Assembly (NCBI GenBank): GCA_964393005.1
Contig: CAYMRR010000009.1
Span: 1-18,230 of the forward strand
DNA from: UBA5272 sp964393005
Lineage (GTDB): Bacteria; Patescibacteriota; Minisyncoccia; Phycocordibacterales; UBA5272
Reading direction: 5' to 3'
DNA: 18,230 nucleotides
Part shown: positions 1 through 6,463 of the stretch, piece after piece
Position numbering within the stretch: the stretch's first letter is position 1
How the letters are laid out: each line of letters opens with the position of its first letter
Notes under the pieces: generated by a model
Database searches by the model: none
Seen by the model: only the letters and a program-made list of their open reading frames with translations
Told to the model about the DNA's origin: nothing
Made by a program: the position numbers and the translations under genes

Positions 1-2
1 AC

Positions 3-530
3 AACAATAAAAACGACAAGGATGATTTGATAAATAATCCTGTCACCTCAGATTGCAAGGCTTGGTTTGATGGGTGTAACAATTGTTTTAGATCTGAAAT
101 TGGGGGTATTGCTGGATGTACTTTGATGTATTGTCCTGATAATAATTTGCAAAAACCCTATTGTAAAGAATATTTTGCAACTAGCACTAAAAACCAAATC
201 ACTTCAGACTGTAAAGCTTGGTTTGATGGATGTAACAACTGTTCTAGGGAAACTGTTGGCGGCGAGGCGGTTTGTACTTTAATGTTTTGTCCAGATGAAG
301 CTATGCAAAAACCTTATTGTAAAGAATATTTTAAAGATGCTTCATCACCAATCAAAGATTGTCCTTCTGAAAAAATTATTAATTTAATGCCTAGAGTTTG
401 TCCAGATTCTGGATGTGAAAATATAAATAATGCCTATTATATCTATAATGGCACAAGAAAAGAAATTTCAGATTTTGATAAAGATTATATTTCAAGAAAT
501 TGTACAATTAAAGAAACTAAGGTTTATTAG
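3..530 (+). CDS. 3' end of a cysteine-rich repeat protein (5' end outside window)
   Basis: The reading frame stays open leftwards to the window edge (N-N-K-N-D-K-D-D before the TTG at 27), so this is the C-terminal part of a longer protein and the TTG is probably not its start. It holds two copies of a six-cysteine module at nt 45-176 and 201-332, with a 156-nt period and identical spacing: C-x6-C-x2-C-x10-C-x4-C-x9-C. Each copy carries CKAWFDGCNNC and later CTLM(Y/F)CPD. A C-terminal segment of about 65 residues has four more cysteines. The CNxC...CTxxxC core resembles the pacifastin protease-inhibitor signature but lacks one of its cysteines, so I assign no function. The even cysteines suggest disulfides and an extracytoplasmic location (inference). 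It is richer in G+C than the core genes to the right. It ends just before a terminator shared with the convergent next gene. Confidence 0.75.
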   Translation, partial: NNKNDKDDLINNPVTSDCKAWFDGCNNCFRSEIGGIAGCTLMYCPDNNLQKPYCKEYFATSTKNQITSDCKAWFDGCNNCSRETVGGEAVCTLMFCPDEAMQKPYCKEYFKDASSPIKDCPSEKIINLMPRVCPDSGCENINNAYYIYNGTRKEISDFDKDYISRNCTIKETKVY

Positions 531-565
531 TATTAAACTTTTAACATTCTCATTTCTTAAAAAAT

Positions 566-599
566 AAACCCTATTTAGTCTTATAACTAAATAGGGTTT
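566..599. terminator. bidirectional rho-independent terminator
   Basis: A perfect 14-bp stem (566-579 with 586-599) around a 6-nt loop lies between two convergent genes. T-rich sequence follows the stem on both strands (TTTT on plus, TTTATTTTTT on minus), so it can end both transcripts. Confidence 0.88.
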
Positions 600-602
600 T
601 AA

Positions 603-1295
603 TTATTTGTTAAAATTATAGCTTAATTTAATCACTCCACAATGATCTTTGTGAGGAGTGTTAAATTTCAGAAAACTATAAACAGCACCCAAGGTAACTT
701 TAGGGGTAATTTCTTTTGATAGCTCTAACATAATGCTGGTAGTAAACTTCTTTTCAAATAAGGTATTTGCAGAAGATACTTTAAATTTATAACTTTCGCA
801 AAATTTCTTATCAAAAGAAAGTAGTCCAGCATAGATGCCATCTCCAGATCTTAACATGTATGCATATCCGAGAAGTAAATTGGTATTAATCCAACTCCGA
901 TTTCCGATTGCAATATATGGCACCATTAAATCATTCTCTTTTGCTGCACTATAAAATTCAAAGTGTAGTGCAGAATACAGACTCCATCCACCCCCCCATG
1001 TTTTGAGATACCCAGGGGAAAGAGATATAAAATTTGCCGGACTGGGTTTACCCAAGAGGTCTGCTGAAAGAAAAAGGTTTAGACCAAAGCCTTTATAAAA
1101 ACCCTGTATTCCTGCAGACATTTGCGGGCTATCACTAAGGACACTTCCTAGTATTGTAGCTACCGCTTTAGTAGAAAAATTTACATTTCCACTTAAAGCA
1201 ACCTTTTCTTTTTCTACCGATTTTTCGGTTTGAGCATAAACTCCAACTGTAGAGAATAAAAAGAACAAGCTCAAAATAAAAATTACTTTTTTCAT
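603..1295 (-). CDS. secreted beta-barrel-like protein, function unknown
   Basis: 230 residues. Residues 1-21 form a clear Sec signal peptide: MKK, a hydrophobic core, and a V-Y-A cleavage site before Q22. The mature part has no hydrophobic helix. It shows alternating polar/hydrophobic stretches rich in Gly, Tyr, Phe and Ser, as in membrane beta-barrels, and ends in a strand-like KLSYNFNK. The pattern resembles outer-membrane barrel proteins of diderm bacteria, but I recognise no family. The coding strand has a G7 run (991-997, inside K-T-W-G-G-G-W). G+C is clearly higher than in core genes: by hand count 54 of 120 bases at 961-1080, against 12 of 60 at 16141-16200. This suggests a transferred or surface-selected gene. 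It is a single-gene unit with a consensus promoter upstream and a shared terminator downstream. Confidence 0.8.
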   Translation of the reverse strand: MKKVIFILSLFFLFSTVGVYAQTEKSVEKEKVALSGNVNFSTKAVATILGSVLSDSPQMSAGIQGFYKGFGLNLFLSADLLGKPSPANFISLSPGYLKTWGGGWSLYSALHFEFYSAAKENDLMVPYIAIGNRSWINTNLLLGYAYMLRSGDGIYAGLLSFDKKFCESYKFKVSSANTLFEKKFTTSIMLELSKEITPKVTLGAVYSFLKFNTPHKDHCGVIKLSYNFNK

Positions 1296-1339
1296 TTTCT
1301 ATTTTTTAAAAAGATGTAACAAAGAACTTAATTGACCCT

Positions 1340-1368
1340 ATTATAGCAAATTATTAAATTTTTGTCAA
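1340..1368 (-). promoter_or_regulatory. consensus sigma70-type promoter for the barrel-like gene
   Basis: On the minus strand TTGACA (1368-1363), a 17-nt spacer and TATAAT (1345-1340) match the consensus exactly. The predicted start is near 1333, leaving a 38-nt leader before the ATG at 1295. This is the best promoter in the window. Confidence 0.85.
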
Positions 1369-1414
1369 GGATATTTTCTTTAAAAATTAAAGCTGTTTTT
1401 AGAGTAAAATTTGT

Positions 1415-1447
1415 AAAAAAGCTTTCAAAATATTTTGAAAGCTTTTT
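1415..1447 (-). terminator. rho-independent terminator of thrS
   Basis: A 15-bp inverted repeat (1416-1430 with 1433-1447) is followed on the minus strand by a T run, about 25 nt after the thrS stop. It is nearly symmetric and could also act on plus-strand transcripts. Confidence 0.75.
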
Positions 1448-1472
1448 GTTTTATATTTGTAATTTAGATTAT

Positions 1473-3236
1473 TTACTCTTTATTTTTTATTTCATTTTTT
1501 AGTTTCTGAATCAACTCTTCAAGACTGAGATTAAACTTTTCTCCCTCACGATTTTCTAAGGTGATTTTCTGTTCAGTTATTTCTTTATCTCCGACGACTA
1601 TCCAATATGGTATTTTCATATCTTTTGCGTAACGGACTTTTTTGCCAAGACCGTCTTTTTCTTTTTTGAGCTCTACTCTTATATTATTTTCTTTTAATTC
1701 TTTAAAAATTTCTTTTGCAAAATCTAAATGACTTTCATTATTTATAGGTATAAGAGCTATCTGGGTAGGGCTTAGCCAGAGAGGAAAGTTTCCAGCAACA
1801 TGCTCTATATATACTGATAAAAATCTCTCAAGAGATCCAGCAATAGCACAGTGAATCATAACCGGCATTTCTCTAGTACCAGCTTCAGAAACATATTCTA
1901 ATCCAAAATTGGTAGGCTGAATAAAGTCTACTTGTACAGTGGCTACTTGATGCTCTCTACCTAGAGCATCTTTTGCCATAAAATCTATTTTAGGGCCATA
2001 AAAAGCAGCTTCTCCAGGGCCGTCTATAAAATTTTCTCCTACTTTATCTGTAATAATATTTTTAATAGCAGACTCTGCTTTATTCCAAGACTCCATATTT
2101 CCTTTAAATTTAGGATTATCATCTCGGCGAGAAAATCTTATTTTTAAATCATCAAATTTAAAAATATTGTAAAAGTCTTCTATCATTTCCCAAATACCTT
2201 TTACTTCTTCTTCTATTTGATTTTCAGTACAAAATACATGAGCATCATCTTGAGTTATAGAAAGTACTCTAGAAAGCCCACTAAGCTCCCCAGATTGCTC
2301 GTCTCTATAGACCATAGTAGTTTCAGAATACCTTATAGGTAGCTCTTTATAACTTCTTAATTCTGAAGCATAAATTTGAGCATGATGAGGACAATTCATT
2401 GGTTTTACACAATATGTTTTTCCTTCACGAGTTTCTATTTTAAATAAATCTTCCTGATATTTTTCCCAGTGGCCAGATTTTTCATAAAGATCTTTTTTGG
2501 TTAAATGAGGGATAGTCACTTCTCCATAATCGTATTTAGCGCGGAGTGATTGAATAAAATTGTCTACTTCATTTCTTAATATAGTTCCTTTTGGAGTCCA
2601 CATTGGAAGACCAGGTCCTACCAAATCTGAAAATAAAAATAGACCAAGCTCTTTTCCTAAAAGTCTATGATCTCTTTTTTTAGCTTCTTTCAATTTTTCT
2701 TCATAAGAAATAAGCTCTTCTTTATTCTGAAAAGCTAGCCCATAAACTCTGGTAAGCATTTTATTTTTTTCATCTCCTCTCCAATAAGCTCCAGCGATAT
2801 GAGAAATCTTAAAGCTATCTATATCTATATCTTTTAAATTTTCTACATGCCCACCTCTACACAAATCTGTAAATTTTGAACCATCTAAATAGTCTATAGT
2901 ATAAAGAGTGATTTCTTCTCCTTTTGCTATTATTTCATTTATAAGCTCTATTTTGTATTCATTATTTTTAAAAATTTCTAAAGCTTTTTCTTTAGTTACA
3001 ACTTCATGAGAAAATGTGCCACCTATTTTAAGTCTTTCTTTCATTAAAAAAGTAATTTCTTCAAAATCTTTATCAGAGTTTGGAGAGTTTTTCCCTGTAA
3101 AATCAACATCATAATAAAACCCAGTTTCTATAGCTGGTCCTAAAGTTATTTTTGCACCATTATATTTTTGTTCTAACACATGAGCTAAAACATGAGAAAG
3201 AGTGTGTCTTTTATATTCTAAATTTTGTTTTTCCAT
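1473..3236 (-). CDS. thrS: threonine--tRNA ligase lacking the TGS domain
   Basis: Charges tRNA-Thr with threonine; class II synthetase, cytoplasmic. The 587 residues begin directly in the editing domain. Editing-site residues are H11 and H15 (HTLSHVLAH), C126 and H130 (CRGGH). In the catalytic core the zinc ligands are C282 (KPMNCPHH), H333 (DDAHVFC) and H462. Motif 2 is MVYRDEQSGELSGL with R311, and motif 3 ends GSLERF with R471, in a variant HCAIAGSLERF where HRA-G-S is usual. The anticodon-binding domain runs from about 488 to the end (LSPTQIALIPIN). The N-terminal TGS domain (about 60 residues in the 642-residue E. coli enzyme) is absent. The upstream bases do not extend the frame plausibly, so this looks like true family variation rather than a wrong start. 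No Shine-Dalgarno sequence precedes the ATG. Confidence 0.97.
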   Translation of the reverse strand: MEKQNLEYKRHTLSHVLAHVLEQKYNGAKITLGPAIETGFYYDVDFTGKNSPNSDKDFEEITFLMKERLKIGGTFSHEVVTKEKALEIFKNNEYKIELINEIIAKGEEITLYTIDYLDGSKFTDLCRGGHVENLKDIDIDSFKISHIAGAYWRGDEKNKMLTRVYGLAFQNKEELISYEEKLKEAKKRDHRLLGKELGLFLFSDLVGPGLPMWTPKGTILRNEVDNFIQSLRAKYDYGEVTIPHLTKKDLYEKSGHWEKYQEDLFKIETREGKTYCVKPMNCPHHAQIYASELRSYKELPIRYSETTMVYRDEQSGELSGLSRVLSITQDDAHVFCTENQIEEEVKGIWEMIEDFYNIFKFDDLKIRFSRRDDNPKFKGNMESWNKAESAIKNIITDKVGENFIDGPGEAAFYGPKIDFMAKDALGREHQVATVQVDFIQPTNFGLEYVSEAGTREMPVMIHCAIAGSLERFLSVYIEHVAGNFPLWLSPTQIALIPINNESHLDFAKEIFKELKENNIRVELKKEKDGLGKKVRYAKDMKIPYWIVVGDKEITEQKITLENREGEKFNLSLEELIQKLKNEIKNKE

Positions 3237-3276
3237 AATTTGTTAATGATTAGCCTTATTAGCTGTCAATCTATAG

Positions 3277-3285
3277 ATTATATCA
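3277..3285 (-). promoter_or_regulatory. extended -10 promoter of thrS
   Basis: The minus strand reads TG-A-TATAAT, with no good -35 at 17 nt. The predicted start near 3270 gives a 34-nt leader. It lies just downstream of the terminator at 3298-3344, so thrS can be transcribed independently of the RNA unit before it. Confidence 0.55.
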
Positions 3286-3297
3286 AAAAAAAGTAAT

Positions 3298-3344
3298 AAA
3301 AAAACCCCTCTCAAAAGTTTAAAACTTTTGGAAATAGGGGTTTT
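3298..3344 (-). terminator. rho-independent terminator of the candidate RNA
   Basis: A 9-bp outer stem (3301-3309 with 3336-3344, ACCCC/GGGGT core) encloses a second inverted repeat (3312-3320 with 3322-3330). Seven T residues follow on the minus strand. No plus-strand gene precedes it, so it must serve a minus-strand transcript. Confidence 0.8.
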
Positions 3345-3504
3345 GTTTGGGAATAGTTTATTGCGAAGTATGTAATAACCAAGTCTACTAAAGATATGTG
3401 TTGAAATATATTAATATTTCACAAAACTATGCACACATCAACTCGGTATAAAAGTTGTGATTAGTTATATGAAAACAAAAACGATATCAACAGAAGACCA
3501 CAAC
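3298..3504 (-). ncRNA. candidate ~200-nt non-coding RNA (or thrS leader) of unknown class
   Basis: A strong minus-strand promoter (3511-3538) and a strong minus-strand terminator (3298-3344) enclose about 200 nt with no convincing ORF. The predicted RNA has possible hairpins at 3457-3439 (CAACT/AGTTG) and 3420-3403 (7 bp, UAAU loop). The second is enclosed by AUGUGU (3438-3433) pairing with ACACAU (3401-3396). GUUGUG at the 5' end (3504-3499) can pair with CACAAC (3459-3454), competing with the first hairpin. I do not see the T-box core, a threonine-rich leader peptide, or hallmarks of tmRNA, RNase P RNA or SRP RNA. A stand-alone small RNA (6S-like in size) and a terminating leader of thrS are both possible. 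The separate thrS promoter favours the former. Confidence 0.5.
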
Positions 3505-3510
3505 ACTAGT

Positions 3511-3538
3511 AGTATAGCATACCTATATTTCTTGTCAA
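3511..3538 (-). promoter_or_regulatory. strong promoter of the candidate RNA upstream of thrS
   Basis: Minus-strand TTGACA (3538-3533), a 16-nt spacer and TATACT (3516-3511), with TG one base before the -10 (extended -10). The predicted start is near 3504. Confidence 0.75.
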
Positions 3539-3603
3539 GCTTTTTCTTAACATTCAAAAGTAGGTTTTTATTTATAAATAATAGACCTCTATTTGCCTTT
3601 ATA

Positions 3604-3612
3604 TGATACAAT
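3604..3612 (+). promoter_or_regulatory. extended -10 promoter of lemA
   Basis: TG-A-TACAAT. The -35 is weak. The predicted start near 3619 gives a leader of about 16 nt before the ATG at 3635. Confidence 0.5.
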
Positions 3613-3634
3613 AAGAAATATAATTTAAAAAAAT

Positions 3635-4204
3635 ATGTCAACAACTATGATTTTCTTAATAATTTTAATAATAATATTTTTATTAGCTATTGGAGTTTAT
3701 AATGGATTAGTAACTAAAAGAAATAGAGTAAAAAATGCTTGGGCAGATATAGATGTCCAACTTAAAAGAAGATATGACCTTATTCCAAATCTTATAAATA
3801 CTGTAAAAGGAGCTAAAGATTTTGAGAGTTCTACTTTAGAAAAAGTGATAGAAGCTAGAAATTCTGCTATGACAGCACATAGTTCTGGAGATAAAGATAA
3901 AATAGCAGACTCTGAAAACCAGCTTTCTGGAGCCTTAAAGCAAGTTTTTGCTTTAGCAGAAAGCTATCCAGACTTAAAAGCTACAAATAATTTTGCTTCT
4001 CTACAAAATGAGCTTAGAGATACAGAAGATAAAATCCAGTCAGCTAGAAGATTTTATAACTCTACAGTTACAGATCTTAATACAGCTATAGAGGTTTTTC
4101 CTTCTAATATTATTGCTAGCTCTTTTGGATTTAAAAAAGAAGAAATGTTTAAGCTTGCCGAAGGAGAAGAAGTGGCAAGAAATCCTGTAGAGGTTCAATT
4201 TTAG
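3635..4204 (+). CDS. lemA: LemA family membrane protein
   Basis: 189 residues. One N-terminal membrane helix (about 4-23) is followed by the LemA signature VKNAWADIDVQLKRRYDLIP (32-51). A long helical domain follows, then the family's closing region (FPSNIIASSFGFKKEE, about 154-169), and the protein ends in a short tail. LemA proteins are membrane-anchored helical-bundle proteins of poorly known function, often encoded near the HtpX protease. Here htpX lies two units downstream, consistent with that link. The first gene of a plus-strand run, it has its own extended -10 promoter and no Shine-Dalgarno sequence. The kinase-like gene begins 6 nt after its stop and is almost certainly co-transcribed. 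Confidence 0.93.
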   Translation: MSTTMIFLIILIIIFLLAIGVYNGLVTKRNRVKNAWADIDVQLKRRYDLIPNLINTVKGAKDFESSTLEKVIEARNSAMTAHSSGDKDKIADSENQLSGALKQVFALAESYPDLKATNNFASLQNELRDTEDKIQSARRFYNSTVTDLNTAIEVFPSNIIASSFGFKKEEMFKLAEGEEVARNPVEVQF

Positions 4205-4210
4205 TTTGGT

Positions 4211-5155
4211 ATGGAAGCCCTAAATTTTCAAAAAAAAGTTAAGCAATTTAATGAGTTGGTAGAAGGAATACCTAAAGAGTTAAACTTAGTTGAAAGTGAT
4301 AAGAAAAAATTTTCCCTTCCAAATTCAAAATATTTTGAATTGCCTGAGATTATAAAAGATAGAGAAAATAAAGATGAAATTATAAAATATTTTTCAGATA
4401 AAATTTTATTAATAATGGAAAAGAGAAGAGAGATGGAATGGAAGTTACCAGAAAATCTTCCTCCGGAAAAATTCGAAGAGATTCAAATTGAAATAAAAGA
4501 ACTTACAGAAGCTAGGAAAAATGAAAATAATTTTTTAGGTATAGGTAATGTTGGTTGTGTTTATAAAACAAAATACAATGAAGAGACTTGTCTTAAATAT
4601 TTACGGACTTTAAATAATCCACTTTTAAAAAATGATTTATATCAAGAATATTTAATACATGAAAGAGTTTATAATGTTTCTGATATAAATCATTTAACTC
4701 TAAAAGTGCCTGCACCAAGACATATAGTGATGAATATGGATAAGGTAAAATCTTTTTTCTCTATGGAGACAGTCCAAGGTTTTAGTTTTAAAGATATATT
4801 TTTTGATTCGTATAATCTACTAGAGATGTTTAATTCAGATTTTTCAAAATTACAAATTCTTTATGAAAAAATAACAGATCCAGAATTTTTGAAAAAACTA
4901 CAAGAAGATTTAAAGTTAATGCATCAAGAGTCTGGAGTAATACATGGAGATATTCATGCTGGTAATATTATGCTATCTAAAGATATGGAAATCTACCTTA
5001 TAGATTTTGGTAATTCTATTGATACAAATTTAGCAAAAGTTACAGATAAAGACTATGAAAAAGTAGAAAATGTAAAGGATCAAGATTTATTGGCTGTAGA
5101 AAATTTATTAAAACTACTCAAAAAAGATTTAGAAAAAGTATTGACAAAAAATTAA
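4211..5155 (+). CDS. protein-kinase-fold protein between lemA and htpX
   Basis: 314 residues. The C-terminal two thirds has a complete kinase-type set: glycine-rich loop GIGNVGCVYK (110-119), ATP-binding lysine K129 (CLKYL), a possible helix-C glutamate around E147-E151, catalytic loop HGDIHAGN (D247, N252), and metal-binding DFG (265-267). HGD in place of HRD resembles small-molecule, RIO/ABC1-like and LPS kinases more than classical Ser/Thr kinases, so the substrate is open. Residues 1-105 are charged and probably helical, with no recognised domain and no membrane segment, so the protein should be cytoplasmic. The C-terminal lobe after DFG is very short (about 47 residues). It starts 6 nt after lemA and the promoter of the next unit lies over its 3' end. 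All key residues are present, so I infer an active phosphotransferase acting with the LemA/HtpX group. Confidence 0.8.
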   Translation: MEALNFQKKVKQFNELVEGIPKELNLVESDKKKFSLPNSKYFELPEIIKDRENKDEIIKYFSDKILLIMEKRREMEWKLPENLPPEKFEEIQIEIKELTEARKNENNFLGIGNVGCVYKTKYNEETCLKYLRTLNNPLLKNDLYQEYLIHERVYNVSDINHLTLKVPAPRHIVMNMDKVKSFFSMETVQGFSFKDIFFDSYNLLEMFNSDFSKLQILYEKITDPEFLKKLQEDLKLMHQESGVIHGDIHAGNIMLSKDMEIYLIDFGNSIDTNLAKVTDKDYEKVENVKDQDLLAVENLLKLLKKDLEKVLTKN

Positions 5156-5169
5156 AAATTTGTTATGCT
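5141..5169 (+). promoter_or_regulatory. promoter of the structured RNA / 64-codon unit
   Basis: TTGACA (5141-5146), a 17-nt spacer and TATGCT (5164-5169), with TG one base before the -10. The -35 lies inside the 3' end of the kinase-like gene. The predicted start is near 5176. Confidence 0.75.
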
Positions 5170-5200
5170 ATGTTAGGTCAAATTAATTAAAATATAAACT

Positions 5201-5395
5201 ATGATTATTTCTGAAGCAGTTTTACGGCATGCTAAAAATGCCATAGATAAAGAAGAAAAAGAGTTCAAAATGAACTCTTTGAATCTTCTTGTTGTAAAAG
5301 AGGTTGACTATAAACATATAGTCGGCCAGATGCCTAGTTATTTTGAATACAACCACGAAAAATATGTGGTGTATTCAAAAGTAAATAGACAGTAA
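5201..5395 (+). CDS. hypothetical 64-residue protein (may be a chance ORF over a structured RNA)
   Basis: The ORF starts with ATG and would make a small, soluble, charged protein (KNAIDKEEKEF near residue 12, then IVGQMPSYFEYNHEKYVVYSK). I recognise no family, and there is no signal peptide or membrane helix. No Shine-Dalgarno sequence precedes it, but that is true of genes throughout the window. The unit has its own promoter and terminator. The coding stretch is almost entirely occupied by long RNA stems, so the ORF may be incidental. A translated mRNA with regulatory structure is the other possibility. Confidence 0.4.
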   Translation: MIISEAVLRHAKNAIDKEEKEFKMNSLNLLVVKEVDYKHIVGQMPSYFEYNHEKYVVYSKVNRQ

Positions 5396-5411
5396 AAAAT
5401 AAATAAAAATT

Positions 5412-5439
5412 AACTGAAACCGTCAGGTTTCAGTTTTTT
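5412..5439 (+). terminator. rho-independent terminator
   Basis: A perfect 10-bp stem (5412-5421 with 5426-5435), loop GTCA, followed by a T run to 5439. Confidence 0.9.
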
Positions 5440-5471
5440 ATTTAAGAGCTATTCTTTTTTAGGGTTAAATA

Positions 5472-5480
5472 TGTTATAAT
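5472..5480 (+). promoter_or_regulatory. extended -10 promoter of htpX
   Basis: TG-T-TATAAT with a weak -35. The predicted start near 5487 leaves a 24-nt leader. It lies just after the terminator at 5412-5439, so htpX is transcribed separately from the unit before it. Confidence 0.6.
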
Positions 5481-5510
5481 ACAGCCACTAATTAATTAAA
5501 TGTCAATATT

Positions 5511-6443
5511 ATGTCGACAGAGAAAAAAGGAAAATCTTTATATAGTCAAAGATCAAGTAATGTTAGAAAGACTTGGTTATTAATGGCTACATTTGTAGCT
5601 ATTTTTTCAGTTATAGGTTTGGTGCTTTCTTATTATTATGAGAGCAAATCTATTTTATTTATAGCGTTAATATTTGCTATTGTAGCAAATATTTTTTCAT
5701 ATTGGTTTTCAGATAAAATGGTTTTAAAAATGTCTGGAGCTAAAGAAATTTCTAAAAATGATTATCCAGAGTTTTGGAATATTACAGAAAATCTTACTAT
5801 AGCTACCGGGCTTCCAATGCCAAAATTATATGTTATAAATGACCCAATACCAAATGCCTTTGCTACAGGTAGAAATAAGAATAATTCTGTGGTAGCTGCC
5901 ACTTCTGGACTTTTATCCATACTCAATAAAAATGAACTCGAAGGAGTGATAGCACACGAATTAAGTCATATCCAAAATAAAGATATTTTATTACAAACTA
6001 TTATAGTGGTTATGGTTTCAGCTATATCTTATTTATCTCAAATTTTCTTAAGATTTGGAGCTTTTTCTGATGGTAATAATTCTAAAAAAGAAGGTGGAAT
6101 ATTTGTGCTTATAGGTTCTATATTAGCTATAGTTTTAGCTCCTATCGCAGCTTCAATTTTACAACTTGCTGTTTCTAGAAAAAGAGAGTTTTTAGCGGAT
6201 GCTAGCGCTGCTATTATGACTCGTTATCCAGAAGGATTAGCTTCAGCTCTTACTAAGATTTCTCAATACAATCAACCTCTAGCTAAAGCAAAAAATTCTA
6301 CAGCCCACTTATATATAGTAAACCCTATGGGATTAAATGCTAATTTGCAAGGCAATAAACCTTCTTTTTTAGCTAAATTATTTTTAACTCATCCTCCGGT
6401 AGAAGAAAGAATTAAAGCTTTACTAAATATCAATCTTTCATAA
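5511..6443 (+). CDS. htpX: HtpX-type membrane zinc metalloprotease (M48)
   Basis: 310 residues. Membrane-embedded M48 protease; family members degrade misfolded or damaged membrane proteins with the active site on the cytoplasmic side. Two N-terminal membrane helices (about 22-42 and 46-66) precede the zinc site HELSH (H149, E150, H153). Two further hydrophobic segments (about 160-180 and 195-220) follow. The third zinc ligand is E226 in the KREFLADASA motif. The family's C-terminal motif THPPVEERI is at 293-301. Length and domain order are normal for HtpX. It has its own extended -10 promoter and is followed 20 nt later by a co-directional polytopic membrane protein. LemA is encoded 1.3 kb upstream. 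Confidence 0.96.
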   Translation: MSTEKKGKSLYSQRSSNVRKTWLLMATFVAIFSVIGLVLSYYYESKSILFIALIFAIVANIFSYWFSDKMVLKMSGAKEISKNDYPEFWNITENLTIATGLPMPKLYVINDPIPNAFATGRNKNNSVVAATSGLLSILNKNELEGVIAHELSHIQNKDILLQTIIVVMVSAISYLSQIFLRFGAFSDGNNSKKEGGIFVLIGSILAIVLAPIAASILQLAVSRKREFLADASAAIMTRYPEGLASALTKISQYNQPLAKAKNSTAHLYIVNPMGLNANLQGNKPSFLAKLFLTHPPVEERIKALLNINLS

Positions 6444-6463
6444 ATTTAAAAATCTAATTTAAT

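Larger units (their letters stand above)
5176..5439 (+). ncRNA. candidate structured RNA with serial hairpins (overlaps a 64-codon ORF)
   Basis: A strong promoter and a strong terminator bound about 264 nt that fold into a row of hairpins. HP1 pairs 5226-5230 with 5238-5242 (GGCAU/AUGCC). HP2 has a 10-bp stem (5258-5267 with 5271-5280) topped by an AAA loop and extended below by 7 bp (5250-5256 with 5284-5290). HP3 is 11 bp (5302-5312 with 5317-5327) with two G-U pairs and a 4-nt loop. HP4 is a perfect 10 bp (5341-5350 with 5371-5380) plus an inner 4 bp. HP5 is the terminator. A second AUGCC at 5330-5334 could pair with the HP1 left arm instead, giving an alternative fold. Three stems of at least 10 bp in 130 nt is unlikely by chance even in AT-rich DNA. 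The class is unknown. Confidence 0.55.

Noticed and set aside
27..29. TTG at 27 as the start of the cysteine-rich protein
   Set aside because: The frame is open to the window edge, and there is no room to see a promoter. A truncated longer protein is more likely.
3298..3504. A T-box riboswitch for thrS
   Set aside because: Location and terminator fit, but the conserved T-box/antiterminator core sequence is absent and a separate thrS promoter lies after the terminator.
3469..3606. A 45-codon plus-strand ORF beginning M-K-T-K-T-I-S-T, Thr-rich, upstream of lemA
   Set aside because: It is on the strand opposite thrS, overlaps the strong minus-strand promoter, has no promoter of its own, and its second half is low-complexity AT-driven sequence. 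It cannot be a thrS leader peptide.
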